Positions 63,844 to 64,000 of a DNA stretch of 64,000 nt are shown here, piece by piece; within the stretch, counting starts at the first letter, position 1, and each line of letters begins with the position of its first letter. Origin of the DNA: Paratinospora sagittata (taxonomy: Eukaryota; Streptophyta; Magnoliopsida; Ranunculales; Menispermaceae); NCBI GenBank assembly GCA_035771175.1, contig CM069608.1, positions 9,132,019 through 9,196,018 on the forward strand, written 5' to 3'. Under the pieces are notes generated by a model that made no database searches, was not told the DNA's origin, and saw nothing but the letters and a program-made list of their open reading frames with translations. Made by a program: the position numbers and the translations under genes.

Positions 63844-64000
63844 CTGTGAAACATATTTAACAAAAAACCACTAAGCCAACTAGCAACACAACCAATATAG
63901 CCAGACCAAGACTATATTATGATAAAAAATGAATAAGAAATGAATGAGAACTCAAATAAAATAGAGTATGTCCTAGTTCACATTTCACAAATAAGCCACT

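Noticed and set aside
1..64000. CRISPR arrays, rRNA, tRNA genes, organellar insertions
   Set aside because: No regularly spaced repeats, cloverleaf genes or organellar coding sequence were seen; tRNA-like pieces belong to SINEs and primer sites.

Overview
The window is AT-rich nuclear DNA from a flowering plant, most likely a eudicot with a repeat-laden genome. The evidence is plant-type SMC6 exons, plant L1, RTE and Ty1/copia retrotransposons, Au-type SINE pieces, a TRIM element, and hAT- and Harbinger-like MITEs. I cannot name the species. I see no bacterial operon, CRISPR array, rRNA or tRNA gene.

One host gene explains the window. It is the SMC6 subunit of the SMC5/6 DNA-repair complex (plant names SMC6B, MIM), on the minus strand. 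It enters at the right edge and leaves at the left edge. I resolved 16 consecutive coding exons between 63843 and 9967. They join in a consistent reading frame to exactly 616 codons (1848 nt) without a stop: the end of the N-terminal coiled coil, the whole hinge, and most of the C-terminal coiled coil. The N-terminal ATPase half lies beyond 64000. The C-terminal Walker B/signature part lies left of position 1, so the gene is longer than 64 kb. Introns are sharply bimodal: seven of 83-259 bp and eight of 1.0-10.0 kb, plus open-ended ones at both edges.

Everything else sits in those introns and is mostly transposable elements, often nested. 1-10 kb: an RTE remnant split by an L1 tail, SINE pieces, and a GAATC-rich DNA element holding an L1 tail, an RTE end and a hAT MITE. 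12-20 kb: a 4.8-kb L1 with a C-terminal RNase H, inserted in an RTE copy. 20-26.6 kb: an RTE remnant, a probable solo LTR, an L1 containing a second hAT MITE, an Au SINE and a tandem duplication. 27-31.6 kb: a deleted copia element with both LTRs, an antisense LTR and a TRIM. 32-41 kb: an RTE copy split by an L1, two further L1 3' ends and small MITEs. 42-53.5 kb: a duplicated segment, an unidentified block, a 59-bp L1 tail, a solo LTR with an internal tandem repeat, an ORF1-bearing L1 and a TIR element carrying an L1 end. 54-63.7 kb: a decayed copia element split by a nearly full-length 6.3-kb L1.

Many insertions could be proved by target-site duplications (TSDs) read directly from the sequence. 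All mobile-element open frames carry stops or frameshifts, so I expect no active autonomous element. I found no convincing new gene system. The most notable patterns are a repair gene kept intact inside giant introns, a probable GC-AG intron, a series of extremely short L1 tail insertions, and L1 insertions in each of the four largest RTE copies.
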